Assembly: GCA_029379215.1 (NCBI GenBank)
Contig: JAQYWO010000044.1
Coordinates: forward strand, 1-40,416
Direction: 5' to 3'
From: Rhizonema sp. PD37
Lineage (GTDB): Bacteria > Cyanobacteriota > Cyanobacteriia > Cyanobacteriales > Nostocaceae
DNA length: 40,416 nucleotides
Part shown: positions 8,285 to 16,021 of the stretch, piece by piece
Numbering within the stretch: the stretch's first letter is position 1
Layout of the letters: each line of letters begins with the position of its first letter
Notes under the pieces: model-generated
Told to the model about the DNA's origin: nothing
The model's database searches: none
The model's input: only the letters and a program-made list of their open reading frames with translations
Translations under genes and position numbers: made by a program

Positions 8285-8413
8285 CAACAGCAAATCACCG
8301 CTGATAATTATATCATATGATTTGCCGTGCAGTGAAAGTCGTTTTTAGATATATTTCTTTACAATAACATCCCCTTAGTTGCATGACTGTGGGGATTTTC
8401 CTCTATAACGCGC

Positions 8414-8443
8414 TCATCCCACTCCATGCGTGGGGTGGGATGA
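8414..8443. terminator. Strong hairpin between convergent genes
   Basis: Thirteen bases TCATCCCACTCCA (8414-8426) pair with TGGGGTGGGATGA (8431-8443), with one G-T wobble, around the tetraloop TGCG. It lies between the DUF6761-like gene (plus) and grxD (minus). No T-run follows on either strand, so it may act as a bidirectional pause site or be an interspersed palindrome. Confidence 0.55.
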
Positions 8444-8514
8444 ACTCAAATATCTTCAAAGATGGAGTTTCGGAGTTGGATTAGAAACTCGTTAATTTTA
8501 ATTGGCTCTGTACA

Positions 8515-8838
8515 CTATGAAGCTAAAGCAACCTCTACCATTTGTTGTAACTCACCTTTTTGGTAAAGTTCAATCATAATGTCTGAACCGCCTAAAAACT
8601 CACCATTAACATACACTTGGGGAATTGTTGGCCAGTTGGAATATTCTTTAATTCCTTGACGGAGTTCGGGATCTTCTAAAATATCAACTGTGTGGAAGGG
8701 TACTCCCAACGTATTCATAATTTGTACGACATTGTTAGAAAAACCACACATGGGCATCAACTTGGTTCCTTTCATAAAAACCAAGATTTTGTTTTGCTTT
8801 AACAAGTTGTCAATTCGCTCTTTAGCTTCTGGAGTCAT
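8515..8838 (-). CDS. grxD: Monothiol glutaredoxin (CGFS type, Grx4)
   Basis: A protein of 107 residues, the full length of the single-domain monothiol glutaredoxins. The active site is CGFS at Cys31, preceded by [10 protein letters not shown], the lysine of which contacts glutathione. The conserved [19 protein letters not shown] block, with the cis-proline and the GG that bind glutathione, follows. Family members form glutathione-ligated 2Fe-2S homodimers or heterodimers with BolA and act in iron-sulfur cluster transfer and iron sensing. A bolA homologue lies 267 bases upstream on the same strand, which fits that partnership. The ATG at 8836-8838 gives the standard family start ([10 protein letters not shown]). 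Confidence 0.95.
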   Translation of the reverse strand: MTPEAKERIDNLLKQNKILVFMKGTKLMPMCGFSNNVVQIMNTLGVPFHTVDILEDPELRQGIKEYSNWPTIPQVYVNGEFLGGSDIMIELYQKGELQQMVEVALAS

Positions 8839-8907
8839 GATTTTTCAGTTTCCTAATCTGCTTTCAGTGAATGAGGAGGAGGCGTGCAGTGTATTTTGGA
8901 AAAGGAT

Positions 8908-8935
8908 AACCAGCTCTCTTTTTGCTGGTTTTTTC
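8908..8935 (+). terminator. Orphan plus-strand terminator between grxD and bolA
   Basis: AACCAGC (8908-8914) and GCTGGTT (8924-8930) form a seven-pair stem with a 9-base loop, followed by TTTT. The T-run lies on the plus strand, whereas both flanking genes are on the minus strand, so no annotated transcript ends here. A short plus-strand RNA is possible. Confidence 0.5.
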
Positions 8936-9105
8936 CTAATATTCTGCGGTGTGAAGGACTTAGCCCAGTTCAATAACAAAGGGAGTTGATGAATTTTCAA
9001 TCATTTATCTTCAACTCTAAACCTTTTAGAGAGGGAGGTTTAACAATCTGCTTCAACAGGAGGATCAGATGGTATGTCTATCAAAACTACTCCTACCAAT
9101 GACTC

Positions 9106-9369
9106 CTAACTTGACAAAGCTGCTGTTGCTTGCCAAGCTTCGGGAGTATATGTTTTGAGCGCCAAAGCATGAATTGCTTCACTGGACATAGCTTGTTGCA
9201 AAGCCCGATAGATTAACTGATGCTGTTGCACTAGTCCCTTACCCGCAAACTGCGATGAAACAACTCTAACCTGATAGTGGTCACCACCACCAGTCAAGTC
9301 TTGCACCTCAACTTGGGCATCGGGCAGTTCCGCCTTGATCATTAATTCAACATGTTGCGGACTTATCAT
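9106..9369 (-). CDS. bolA: BolA family protein
   Basis: A protein of 87 residues. It has the BolA/KH-like layout: [20 protein letters not shown], a [12 protein letters not shown] strand region, then a helix with [19 protein letters not shown] and [14 protein letters not shown]. The histidine of the HQLIYRAL motif and the DxxGGGDH region are the usual contacts to the iron-sulfur cluster shared with CGFS glutaredoxins. Such BolA-Grx4 complexes are known in bacteria and eukaryotes. grxD lies 267 bases downstream on the same strand, but the long gap leaves co-transcription open. The ATG at 9367-9369 is chosen. No targeting signal is seen. Confidence 0.9.
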   Translation of the reverse strand: MISPQHVELMIKAELPDAQVEVQDLTGGGDHYQVRVVSSQFAGKGLVQQHQLIYRALQQAMSSEAIHALALKTYTPEAWQATAALSS

Positions 9370-10002
9370 CGCAATTCCTAAAAAACTTCTTCTCTATATA
9401 TCTTATTTCAATCCTAAATAGGAATTTCAAGTCACGGAGTTATTCTACACCGCTTCTGAAAGTATGGAAAAAACTACCAACAAATGGATAAATCTCTTCA
9501 AACCTAACTCTACAGTGCAAGTTAGCACGGGTGATAAGCGCGTTTAAGCTTGACTACCAAAGCCTCGTGACACAGCTTCCTTGACTACCGATTCTCAGTT
9601 GGAAATCCTGAAACAATTTCCAGTAGGAGACAAAAAGTTTATTTAATTTGTAAAACTAGTTGGTAACACGTGTCTTCTAGGATACAGACTTAACTAGGCG
9701 TTACAAGGAATTTACGCTTTCAAGCATGACACAATTCTAACGTAAAGCTTGCTTTTGGGAAGATCACCCAGACTTTACCCAAAAATGAGTTTCTATGGGT
9801 AGATGTGGAGAGAGTTTAACTTACAGCTTCAAACCTATGTACAAATTACTCTGTTAACAGTCCAGCAGTAACTCTAACCAATTTAATCTTTTAGCAAGGC
9901 TTGTTCGCTAAACATAAGATCGATTTTAACCACTGCTCATCCCAATTTTAGCAGTGGAGTATGAAAATCAATGAAGAGGACTAAACGAATCAAGATAATT
10001 GA
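9370..10002. other. Intergenic region with a decayed small gene
   Basis: This is 633 bases between the bolA start and the end of the exported helical protein gene, both on the minus strand. Apart from the plus-strand 61-codon frame at 9464-9646 (listed separately), I see no gene, hairpin or repeat that can be supported. Confidence 0.4.
9464..9646 (+). pseudogene. Possible decayed 61-codon gene with two in-frame stops
   Basis: One continuous frame from the ATG at 9464 reads MEKTTNKWINLFKPNSTVQV and onward to a TAA (9545-9547). It then passes a TGA (9551-9553) and continues in the same frame as LPKPRDTASLTTDSQLEILK and onward to a TAA at 9644-9646. Both halves have a protein-like composition, and no frameshift is needed to join them. 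The two internal stops, separated by one codon, could be single-base changes from CAA or GAA and from TGG. I do not recognise the product. It may be a dead small gene or a coincidence. An intact homologue of about 60 residues in relatives would prove it. Confidence 0.35.
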
Positions 10003-10650
10003 CTACTTTTTCTTCCGAGGAGAAGACGTATTTCCACTCCTGGTAGTAGAGGGGGTTCCATAGGGGGAGGGAGTGCTATCACCGACTTTAGAATTGGGCG
10101 CATCTACAAAACCCAACTCCAACAACTGCTGATAAGCCTTTTTCCCCAAATCCCGCGTCGGATTTTGACTTTTAATAATCTGAACTAGCAGGGGCACAGC
10201 TAATTCTGGTTTATTTTGCGCTCGATGTACGAGTGCTAGCTGGTATGTAGCTTCATCTCGCATTTGGGCAGTCTCGAGCGCCTTTCTGCGTTGATCATCA
10301 GCAACTCTATTGTCAATACCAGAAAAGCTGGAGTTGAGTTCCTGATAGAAATTAGAAAGCTGATTAAAAACCTGACGGGCTTCTTGGAGTTTTTTGGCAG
10401 CTTCGGGATAGTTTTGAGCAGAAACTGCACTACTAGCTTCTGCCATTAACCGCTTTCCGCCATCAATACTCAATAAACTGCTACTTTGCGCTGACGGACG
10501 CAAGTTATTAGGATTGTCGGGGTTGATCGGTTGTACTTGATTGGAGGAATTTGGGAACGGCTGAGCGTTGACAGGTGATAGCAGGCTAAGGGCTGCGATC
10601 GCTGATAGGGAAGTGATGCGAAACCAAGGAACAGTTGTAGCAAAGTTCAT
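10003..10650 (-). CDS. Exported TPR-like helical protein
   Basis: From the ATG at 10648-10650 the product has 215 residues. The upstream TTG of the open frame (10671) would add seven residues without value. Residues 1-29 form a signal peptide (basic or polar start, hydrophobic ITSLSAIAALSLLSP, then VNAQP, with cleavage likely after NA). The mature protein begins with a proline- and asparagine-rich linker, then has a helical region with repeat-like spacing (LMAEASSAVSAQNYPEAAKK, QARQVFNQLSNFYQEL, ATYQLALVHRAQNKPELAVP) resembling degenerate tetratricopeptide repeats. It ends in a serine-, threonine- and proline-rich basic tail (SSPRKKK). It is probably periplasmic. No family name is recognised, and its neighbours give no functional hint. 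Confidence 0.78.
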   Translation of the reverse strand: MNFATTVPWFRITSLSAIAALSLLSPVNAQPFPNSSNQVQPINPDNPNNLRPSAQSSSLLSIDGGKRLMAEASSAVSAQNYPEAAKKLQEARQVFNQLSNFYQELNSSFSGIDNRVADDQRRKALETAQMRDEATYQLALVHRAQNKPELAVPLLVQIIKSQNPTRDLGKKAYQQLLELGFVDAPNSKVGDSTPSPYGTPSTTRSGNTSSPRKKK

Positions 10651-10833
10651 TTTTGTAAGATTGTGCAACAACTCAACAAAATAAAGATGGAAACTTCGGG
10701 TATCTTAACTCTGTTTTGCTCTTTAACAAAGCAAAGCTACATAATAAGTTTCTCTCTGATTAGACTTAGAATCATTTCCACAAGGTTCCCATACTGTCTG
10801 CTCTTCTCCAAGTCTCTGTAGTAAATCCTACTA

Positions 10834-10929
10834 TCACCTCACGTAGTCAAAGATATTTAAGTTGCCATAAACAAACCTATGACAATAATCAGCAACTGCT
10901 GTTAAAAAGCCATGCTCTTCTTCATTCAT
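10834..10929 (-). CDS. Candidate 31-residue ORF downstream of plsC
   Basis: The ATG at 10927-10929 on the minus strand opens 31 codons (MNEEEHGFLTAVADYCHRFV and onward) ending in TGA at 10834-10836. It starts nine bases after the stop of the acyltransferase gene, the spacing expected of a translationally coupled operon gene. Its composition is protein-like, with an acidic start and aromatic residues. No strong ribosome-binding site is visible. I do not recognise it. Confidence 0.3.
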   Translation of the reverse strand: MNEEEHGFLTAVADYCHRFVYGNLNIFDYVR

Positions 10930-10938
10930 AGTTAAATG

Positions 10939-11706
10939 TTAAGAATTAGGAATTCCTGCGAATGCGCGAGAAGTAAATTCTGAGTGTTGATTACTTAATT
11001 GTTTGAGCACCGTTGCTAGATCTGTTGTCAGGCTTTTAGCATCTTGCTTCAAGTTATTGTTAGCGTAAGAAGCGACTTCGATAGCAGAGCCGATGTGAAT
11101 ATTAACATCCGTACCCCAGTCAGGATCAGATTGGCTGTAGTTAATGCTGATAGGGACAATTTTAACGCCCAATCCAGGATGAGTAGATTCAGCACTTAAA
11201 GCCAGACGAGCAATACCCGGTTTCAATGGATGGACTTTACCCTTACGGATACCGCCTTCCGGAAAAATCACTAACATTTCTCCTTTTTGAAGTAATTCAA
11301 CTGAATGACGGAGGCAAGTGATTGATGGACGTTGAGGATCTACAGAAAATCCTCCCAAGCGGCGGATGAACCAGCCTTGCAAACCTTGGCACTCATCGAT
11401 AGTCACCATGAATCGGAGATCTCGCCCTGTCACGCAGCGACCGGCTGCATATGGTACCATTAATGCATCCCAACGGGATCGATGAGTAGGAGCGAGGATT
11501 ACAGGACTAGTTTTGGGAAGATTTTCTTGTCCTGTCACTATAATCTGCCCAAAGAAAGATGGCAGAACAAAATGATGCCCTATGAAATAGGCTACAGGAC
11601 TTAACAAAGGACACACCCGTGAAGTAGTAACAGCTACCTTCGTATTTGCTGATGTATGAGTTGGGAATTCACTAGAAGTGTTCTGGGAATAGATTAGCTC
11701 AATCAT
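10939..11706 (-). CDS. plsC: 1-acyl-sn-glycerol-3-phosphate acyltransferase (PlsC family)
   Basis: A protein of 255 residues. The four acyltransferase blocks are visible: HRSRWD (His75 and Asp80, the HX4D catalytic pair), a block around RFMVTIDECQGLQGWFIRRL, FPEGGIRKG (148 onward, the substrate-phosphate block, with GG in place of the common GT), and KIVPISINY. The enzyme should transfer an acyl group to the sn-2 position of lysophosphatidate to make phosphatidate for membrane lipids. A hydrophobic stretch at about 33-55 may anchor it to the membrane. Cyanobacteria have several PlsC-like paralogues, so the exact acceptor is uncertain. tadA ends about 110 bases upstream on the same strand. Confidence 0.83.
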   Translation of the reverse strand: MIELIYSQNTSSEFPTHTSANTKVAVTTSRVCPLLSPVAYFIGHHFVLPSFFGQIIVTGQENLPKTSPVILAPTHRSRWDALMVPYAAGRCVTGRDLRFMVTIDECQGLQGWFIRRLGGFSVDPQRPSITCLRHSVELLQKGEMLVIFPEGGIRKGKVHPLKPGIARLALSAESTHPGLGVKIVPISINYSQSDPDWGTDVNIHIGSAIEVASYANNNLKQDAKSLTTDLATVLKQLSNQHSEFTSRAFAGIPNS

Positions 11707-11814
11707 GAGTGGATGCTGACTATGGGTTAATGTGTAAACAAATCCTGTACCTACACCGTAAATTCTCTTCCTTAACTTTTGTTCTACCTGTTGGACAGTT
11801 TTCCCTCTGTCATG

Positions 11815-12300
11815 CTAGCTATTATTCTTTCTTCGATGAGTAAACCAATCTTGTAACTTTTGACGACAACTTGACTCTAATATGCCTCCAAGTACAGATA
11901 AGCGATGATTGGAAGCTGCACTATCAGGTATGTTAGTAACAGTACGAATTGCGCCAGTTTTTGGATCGTCCACTCCATAAACGATGAGTTTTACACGCGC
12001 TTGTACAATAGCACCCGCACACATTGGACAAGGTTCGAGAGTAACGTAAAGAGTGCATTGATTCAGACGCCAAGTTTCTAAATTTTTAGCGGCTTCCCTT
12101 ATAGCAATAATTTCTGCATGAGCAGTCGGATCTTGATCACGTTCTTTTCTATTTTCACCCTCCGCAATCAAATTCCCCGATGAATTAATAATAACAGCAC
12201 CCACGGGAACCTCTCCCGCCTGACCTGCGGCTTCTGCCAATAACAGAGCGCGATGCATCCATTGTTTATGTATAAGATATTCTGAGTAATTAATCAACAT
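11815..12300 (-). CDS. tadA: tRNA-specific adenosine deaminase
   Basis: A protein of 161 residues, typical of TadA. The zinc-binding deaminase signature is intact: HAE (His61, proton-shuttling Glu63) and PCPMC (Cys91 and Cys94). GEVPVGAVI and the tRNA-contacting YGVDDPKTGA region are also present. The enzyme converts A34 to inosine in the anticodon of tRNA-Arg(ACG). The ATG at 12298-12300 gives MLINYSEYLIHKQWMHRALL; a shorter start at the MHRAL methionine is possible. The gene lies between grxC upstream and plsC downstream, all on the minus strand with gaps of about 100 bases, so a loose operon is possible. Confidence 0.94.
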   Translation of the reverse strand: MLINYSEYLIHKQWMHRALLLAEAAGQAGEVPVGAVIINSSGNLIAEGENRKERDQDPTAHAEIIAIREAAKNLETWRLNQCTLYVTLEPCPMCAGAIVQARVKLIVYGVDDPKTGAIRTVTNIPDSAASNHRLSVLGGILESSCRQKLQDWFTHRRKNNS

Positions 12301-12395
12301 AATTAGGATTAAAGGAATAGGGAGATGGAGAGAAAATTTTCTTTTTATTCCTTCTAGTCTTCTCTACTCCCTACCAAGAGCTTCTTACTCCTTCA

Positions 12396-12710
12396 CTACC
12401 CAAGAGTTTGAGATAAAAGCGGGTCGAGTTCACCTTGCTTATCTAACTGATAAAGCTCATCACAGCCGCCTGTATGATAGTTGTTGATAAAAATCTGTGG
12501 TACTGAACGACGTCCGTTAGTACGTTCTGCCATTTTAGCTCTGGCAGTTTCGTCACCATCAATTTTGTATTCTGTATATTCCACGCCCTTCCACCACAGC
12601 AGCATCTTGGCACGGATACAGTAAGGGCAAGTTTGCCAAGTGTAGATTTCGACTTTTGCTAGGATGTTTTCAGGATGGCGATTTAAAAGAGAATTGAGAA
12701 AGTTCATCAT
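12396..12710 (-). CDS. grxC: Dithiol glutaredoxin (GrxC type)
   Basis: A protein of 104 residues. It has the classical CPYC active site (Cys28 and Cys31), the conserved RRSVPQIFINNYHTGGCDEL stretch with the cis-proline and the GG glutathione-binding turn, and a YKIDGDETARAKM middle region. It reduces protein disulfides and glutathione mixed disulfides with glutathione as donor. The first 18 residues (MMNFLNSLLNRHPENILA) precede the usual glutaredoxin start at KVEIYTW, so the N-terminus is a little long; no better internal ATG is available. It is a second glutaredoxin beside the monothiol type 3.5 kb away. Confidence 0.93.
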   Translation of the reverse strand: MMNFLNSLLNRHPENILAKVEIYTWQTCPYCIRAKMLLWWKGVEYTEYKIDGDETARAKMAERTNGRRSVPQIFINNYHTGGCDELYQLDKQGELDPLLSQTLG

Positions 12711-12902
12711 ATTTTAACATTGTGGATTTTTATGAACTATCTCTATCCTAAGAGTATGACTCATATCCGCTTCCAATAGATAAAAATTAACACAAGTGCG
12801 AGCAGATACTGTTTCCCACAAGTATCCGCCCTTTGGTAGACTTAAAGACTGAATGAGCTACATAAAACCACGCAACGTCAAGCAATTGAGAGGGCAGACT
12901 CT

Positions 12903-13940
12903 GTGGAAAATACACTTGGGTTAGAAATTATTGAAGTAGTTGAGCTTGCAGCGATCGCATCCTCTCGGTGGATGGGTAAGGGCGAAAAAAATACTGCAGA
13001 TCAAGTGGCTGTTGAAGCCATGCGGGAGCGGATGAACAAAATTTACATGCGAGGTCGCATCGTCATTGGCGAAGGGGAACGAGACGAAGCCCCAATGCTC
13101 TACATTGGTGAAGAAGTCGGCATCTGTACCCGTACAGACGCTAAAGATTTCTGTAACCCAGATGAACTCATAGAAATTGACATTGCTGTTGATCCCTGCG
13201 AAGGTACGAACCTTGTAGCATATGGGCAACCTGGTTCAATGGCAGTGTTGGCAATTTCCGAAAAAGGCGGTCTATTTGCAGCTCCTGACTTTTATATGAA
13301 GAAGTTGGCTGCGCCGCAACAAGCACGTGGTCATGTAGATATTAACAAGAGTGCTACTGAAAACCTCAAGATCTTATCCGATTGCTTGGATCGTGCTATT
13401 GAGGAATTGGTAGTAGTTGTCATGGATCGCGATCGCCACAAAGAACTCATTCAGGAAATTCGTTCTGCCGGCGCAAGAGTGCGACTCATTAGCGATGGTG
13501 ATGTGTCAGCGGCTGTCTGCTGCGCCTTTGCTGGTAGCAACATCCACTGCTTAATGGGTATTGGTGCCGCACCTGAAGGTGTTATTTCCGCTGCTGCTTT
13601 ACGTTGCTTGGGCGGACACTTCCAAGGACAACTGATCTACGATCCAGCAGCTGTGAAAACAGGTTTAATTGGGGAAAGCAGAGAAGGCAATCTTGCACGC
13701 CTGCAAGAAATGGGCATTACAAACCCAGATAAGGTTTATAACGCTGAGGAACTAGCCTCTGGCAATACAGTCCTTTTTGCAGCTTGTGGTATTACTCCTG
13801 GAACTCTGATGGACGGTGTCCGTTTCTTCCATGGCGGCGCAAGAACTCAAAGTCTGGTTATTTCCAGCCAATCGCAAACTGCTCGATTTGTCGATACAGT
13901 TCATATGTTTGACAAACCTAAGAGTTTGCAATTGAGATAG
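12903..13940 (+). CDS. glpX: Class II fructose-1,6-/sedoheptulose-1,7-bisphosphatase
   Basis: A protein of 345 residues with a GTG start at 12903; the family begins [14 protein letters not shown], which supports this start. GlpX-type blocks are clear: [32 protein letters not shown] (Mg-binding acidic residues) and the DPCEGT phosphatase signature. In cyanobacteria this single enzyme dephosphorylates both fructose-1,6-bisphosphate and sedoheptulose-1,7-bisphosphate and is essential for the Calvin cycle. It is usually inhibited by AMP and responds to redox state. hemA follows 262 bases downstream on the same strand, a neighbourhood I recall as conserved in cyanobacteria. The 190 bases upstream probably hold its own promoter. 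Confidence 0.95.
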   Translation: MENTLGLEIIEVVELAAIASSRWMGKGEKNTADQVAVEAMRERMNKIYMRGRIVIGEGERDEAPMLYIGEEVGICTRTDAKDFCNPDELIEIDIAVDPCEGTNLVAYGQPGSMAVLAISEKGGLFAAPDFYMKKLAAPQQARGHVDINKSATENLKILSDCLDRAIEELVVVVMDRDRHKELIQEIRSAGARVRLISDGDVSAAVCCAFAGSNIHCLMGIGAAPEGVISAAALRCLGGHFQGQLIYDPAAVKTGLIGESREGNLARLQEMGITNPDKVYNAEELASGNTVLFAACGITPGTLMDGVRFFHGGARTQSLVISSQSQTARFVDTVHMFDKPKSLQLR

Positions 13941-13948
13941 ACAATAAA

Positions 13949-14019
13949 GAGTGAGGAGTGAGGAGTGAGGGGTGAGAAGTGAAGATAGAGATAGAGAATG
14001 AGGAGTGAGAAGTCAGGGG
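13949..14019. repeat. Short tandemly repeated heptamers (GTGAGGA type)
   Basis: A run of imperfect 7-base units, GTGAGGA, GTGAGGG, GTGAGAA and related forms, occupies about 70 bases after glpX. Such short tandemly repeated repetitive sequences are typical of heterocystous cyanobacteria. A second type occurs at 31589-31644. Confidence 0.75.
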
Positions 14020-14095
14020 TTTTCCCCAATATGAAATCTTAACTTTTCACTTTATTCCTATCTCCTCACTCTTAACTGTTTATTCCTCACCGACT

Positions 14096-14159
14096 GTAGG
14101 GGCGGGTTCTAGACATGTTGTGTTTGCTTCGATGTTGTTTCTATTAAACCCGCCCCTAC
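14096..14159. repeat. Interspersed inverted repeat (GTAGGGGCGGGTT family), copy 2
   Basis: GTAGGGGCGGGTT (14096-14108) and AACCCGCCCCTAC (14147-14159) are perfect inverted arms around a 38-base interior. This is the best-preserved copy of the family also seen at 2064-2130. It sits between glpX and hemA. Confidence 0.8.
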
Positions 14160-14202
14160 GCGCCTGCTCACTTTTTACCAACTCCTAATTACCATTTAGC
14201 AA

Positions 14203-15489
14203 ATGAATATAGCAGTAGTGGGGTTAAGCCATAAAACAGCCCCAGTAGAAGTCAGAGAAAAGCTGAGTATTCCAGAACCACAAATGGAAAGCGCGATCGC
14301 GCAATTGATCAGCTATCCTCATATTGAAGAAGTCGCAGTACTGAGTACCTGTAACAGGTTGGAAATTTACATCGTTAGCAATGAAGTTGAACAGGGTATT
14401 CGAGAAGTTACCCAGTTTCTGGCAGAATACAGTAAATTGCCCGTGCGGTCTCTACGGCAACACTTATTCATGTTGCTTCATGAAGACGCAGTGATGCACT
14501 CAATGCGAGTTGCAGCTGGTTTGGATAGCCTAGTACTCGGGGAAGGTCAAATTCTGTCTCAAGTAAAGAATACACACAAACTGGGACAGCAATATAATGG
14601 TATTAAAACGATTTTAAATCGATTATTTAAACAAACAATTACAGCAGGTAAGCGAGTTCGTACTGAAACGAGTATTGGCACTGGCGCAGTCTCCATTAGT
14701 TCGGCAGCTGTGGAGTTGGCACAGATAAAGGTACAAAATTTAGCTGCTTGTCGAGTCGCCATAGTCGGTGCAGGCAAAATGTCAAAGTTACTCGTGCAGC
14801 ACCTTGTGTCTAAAGGTGCTGTGCAAATTTGTATTTTAAATCGTTCTTTAGAACGGGCGAAGGAATTAGCAAAACAGTTCTCTGAACAAACAATCGAAAT
14901 TTATCCTCTTTCGGAAATGATGTCAGTAATTGCCGAAAGAGATCTGGTGTTCACAAGTACCTCAGCAACAGAGACAATACTTGACCGTACTAAATTAGAA
15001 ATGGTTTTGGACCCAAGCCGACGTTTAATGTTATTTGATATTTCCGTACCACGCAATGTCCATGCGAATGTCAATGAACTGACAAATGTACAGGCATTCA
15101 ATGTCGATGATTTAAAAGCCGTAGTCGCACAAAACCAAGAAAGTCGCCGTAAAATGGCGCAGGAAGCTCTAGGATTGTTAGAAGAAGAAGTGGCTTCGTT
15201 TGATGTTTGGTGGCGATCGCTCGAAACTGTCTCAACCATCAGCTGCTTGCGAAATAAAATCGAAACCATCCGCGAACAAGAATTAGAAAAAGCTTTGTCA
15301 AGATTGGGTTCTGAATTTGGTGACAAACATCAAGAAGTGATCGAAGCCCTAACAAGGGGAATTGTTAACAAAATTTTACACGACCCGATGGTGCAGTTAA
15401 GAGCCGAGCAAGATGTTGAGGCAAGACGCCACTGTATGCAAACCTTACAAATGTTATTTAATTTAGATGTCGGTGAGCAAGCAGTATAG
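14203..15489 (+). CDS. hemA: Glutamyl-tRNA reductase
   Basis: A protein of 428 residues, the full family length. The catalytic Cys50 lies in [10 protein letters not shown]. The specificity block [17 protein letters not shown], the NADPH-binding Rossmann glycine motif VAIVGAGKM and the C-terminal dimerisation helix are all present. It reduces glutamyl-tRNA(Glu) to glutamate-1-semialdehyde, the first committed step of tetrapyrrole synthesis for chlorophyll, phycobilins and heme. The ATG at 14203 gives the invariant [21 protein letters not shown] stable hairpin follows 22 bases after the stop. Feedback by heme and control through GluBP-like proteins are known for the family but cannot be read here. 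Confidence 0.97.
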   Translation: MNIAVVGLSHKTAPVEVREKLSIPEPQMESAIAQLISYPHIEEVAVLSTCNRLEIYIVSNEVEQGIREVTQFLAEYSKLPVRSLRQHLFMLLHEDAVMHSMRVAAGLDSLVLGEGQILSQVKNTHKLGQQYNGIKTILNRLFKQTITAGKRVRTETSIGTGAVSISSAAVELAQIKVQNLAACRVAIVGAGKMSKLLVQHLVSKGAVQICILNRSLERAKELAKQFSEQTIEIYPLSEMMSVIAERDLVFTSTSATETILDRTKLEMVLDPSRRLMLFDISVPRNVHANVNELTNVQAFNVDDLKAVVAQNQESRRKMAQEALGLLEEEVASFDVWWRSLETVSTISCLRNKIETIREQELEKALSRLGSEFGDKHQEVIEALTRGIVNKILHDPMVQLRAEQDVEARRHCMQTLQMLFNLDVGEQAV

Positions 15490-15511
15490 CTGAAAAGTTT
15501 TGGATTTTATC

Positions 15512-15534
15512 GGGAGTCGTATTTAACGACTCCC
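15512..15534 (+). terminator. Hairpin terminator after hemA
   Basis: GGGAGTCGT (15512-15520) and ACGACTCCC (15526-15534) form a perfect nine-pair stem with loop ATTTA. The tail AAATTT is only weakly T-rich, but the position directly after hemA fits a terminator. Confidence 0.7.
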
Positions 15535-15611
15535 AAATTTGTGCTATCAAATTCAACGTCGTCTGTAGCGAGCGAACTTCAGCAACGTGGAGCGATGAAC
15601 GTTAGTGTTTA

Positions 15612-15711
15612 GGCGTCAGCCCAAATTGAGTGGCCAATTGTCGGCTATCGCTATATATCAATTCCATATGTATGGGTTGTGAACATTATATGAACCGCCT
15701 TGGCTGACGCC
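15612..15711. repeat. Inverted-repeat element abutting the broken Fic gene
   Basis: GGCGTCAGCC (15612-15621) and GGCTGACGCC (15702-15711) are perfect ten-base inverted arms around 80 bases of AT-rich sequence. Homology of the following frame to Fic proteins starts two bases after the right arm, so the element marks the breakpoint of the truncated gene. It may be a MITE or the remnant of an insertion sequence. Confidence 0.5.
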
Positions 15712-15712
15712 A

Positions 15713-15997
15713 CATCTGACGATGGGCGTACCACCAGAAATTGAAGCTGCTTGGTTACATAATCGTTTTACTCAAATTCATCCATTCCAAGATGGAAATG
15801 GTAGAGTGGCTCGTACTTTAGCATCATTGATATTTTTACGAGAAGGTTTATTCCCTGTTGTGATTAAACGACATGACCGTAACGAGTATATTACAGCGTC
15901 AGAGGCAGCAGATACAGAAAACTTATCACCATTGATCAAGCTTTTTTCACGCCTACAAGAGAGAATTTTAATTAAAGGACTAGGATTGCCAGCATAG
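15713..15997 (+). pseudogene. Truncated Fic-domain gene (C-terminal half of the core)
   Basis: The frame from 15713 reads HLTMGVPPEIEAAWLHNRF, then the Fic active-site motif HPFQDGNGRVAR, then about 60 residues ending in a TAA at 15995-15997. It aligns closely with residues 200-290 of the intact Fic protein next door (PEIEAAWLHHRF, HPFQDGNGRVAR). Everything upstream is missing: the inhibitory helix, the N-terminal helices and the flap. The frame is closed 30 codons back. The ATG at 15722 could start a 91-residue product, but it would lack a complete Fic fold. This is a remnant of a tandem duplicate, cut at the inverted repeat ending at 15711. Confidence 0.8.
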
Positions 15998-16021
15998 GTA
16001 ATAATTGAGAACTGAGGCAAT

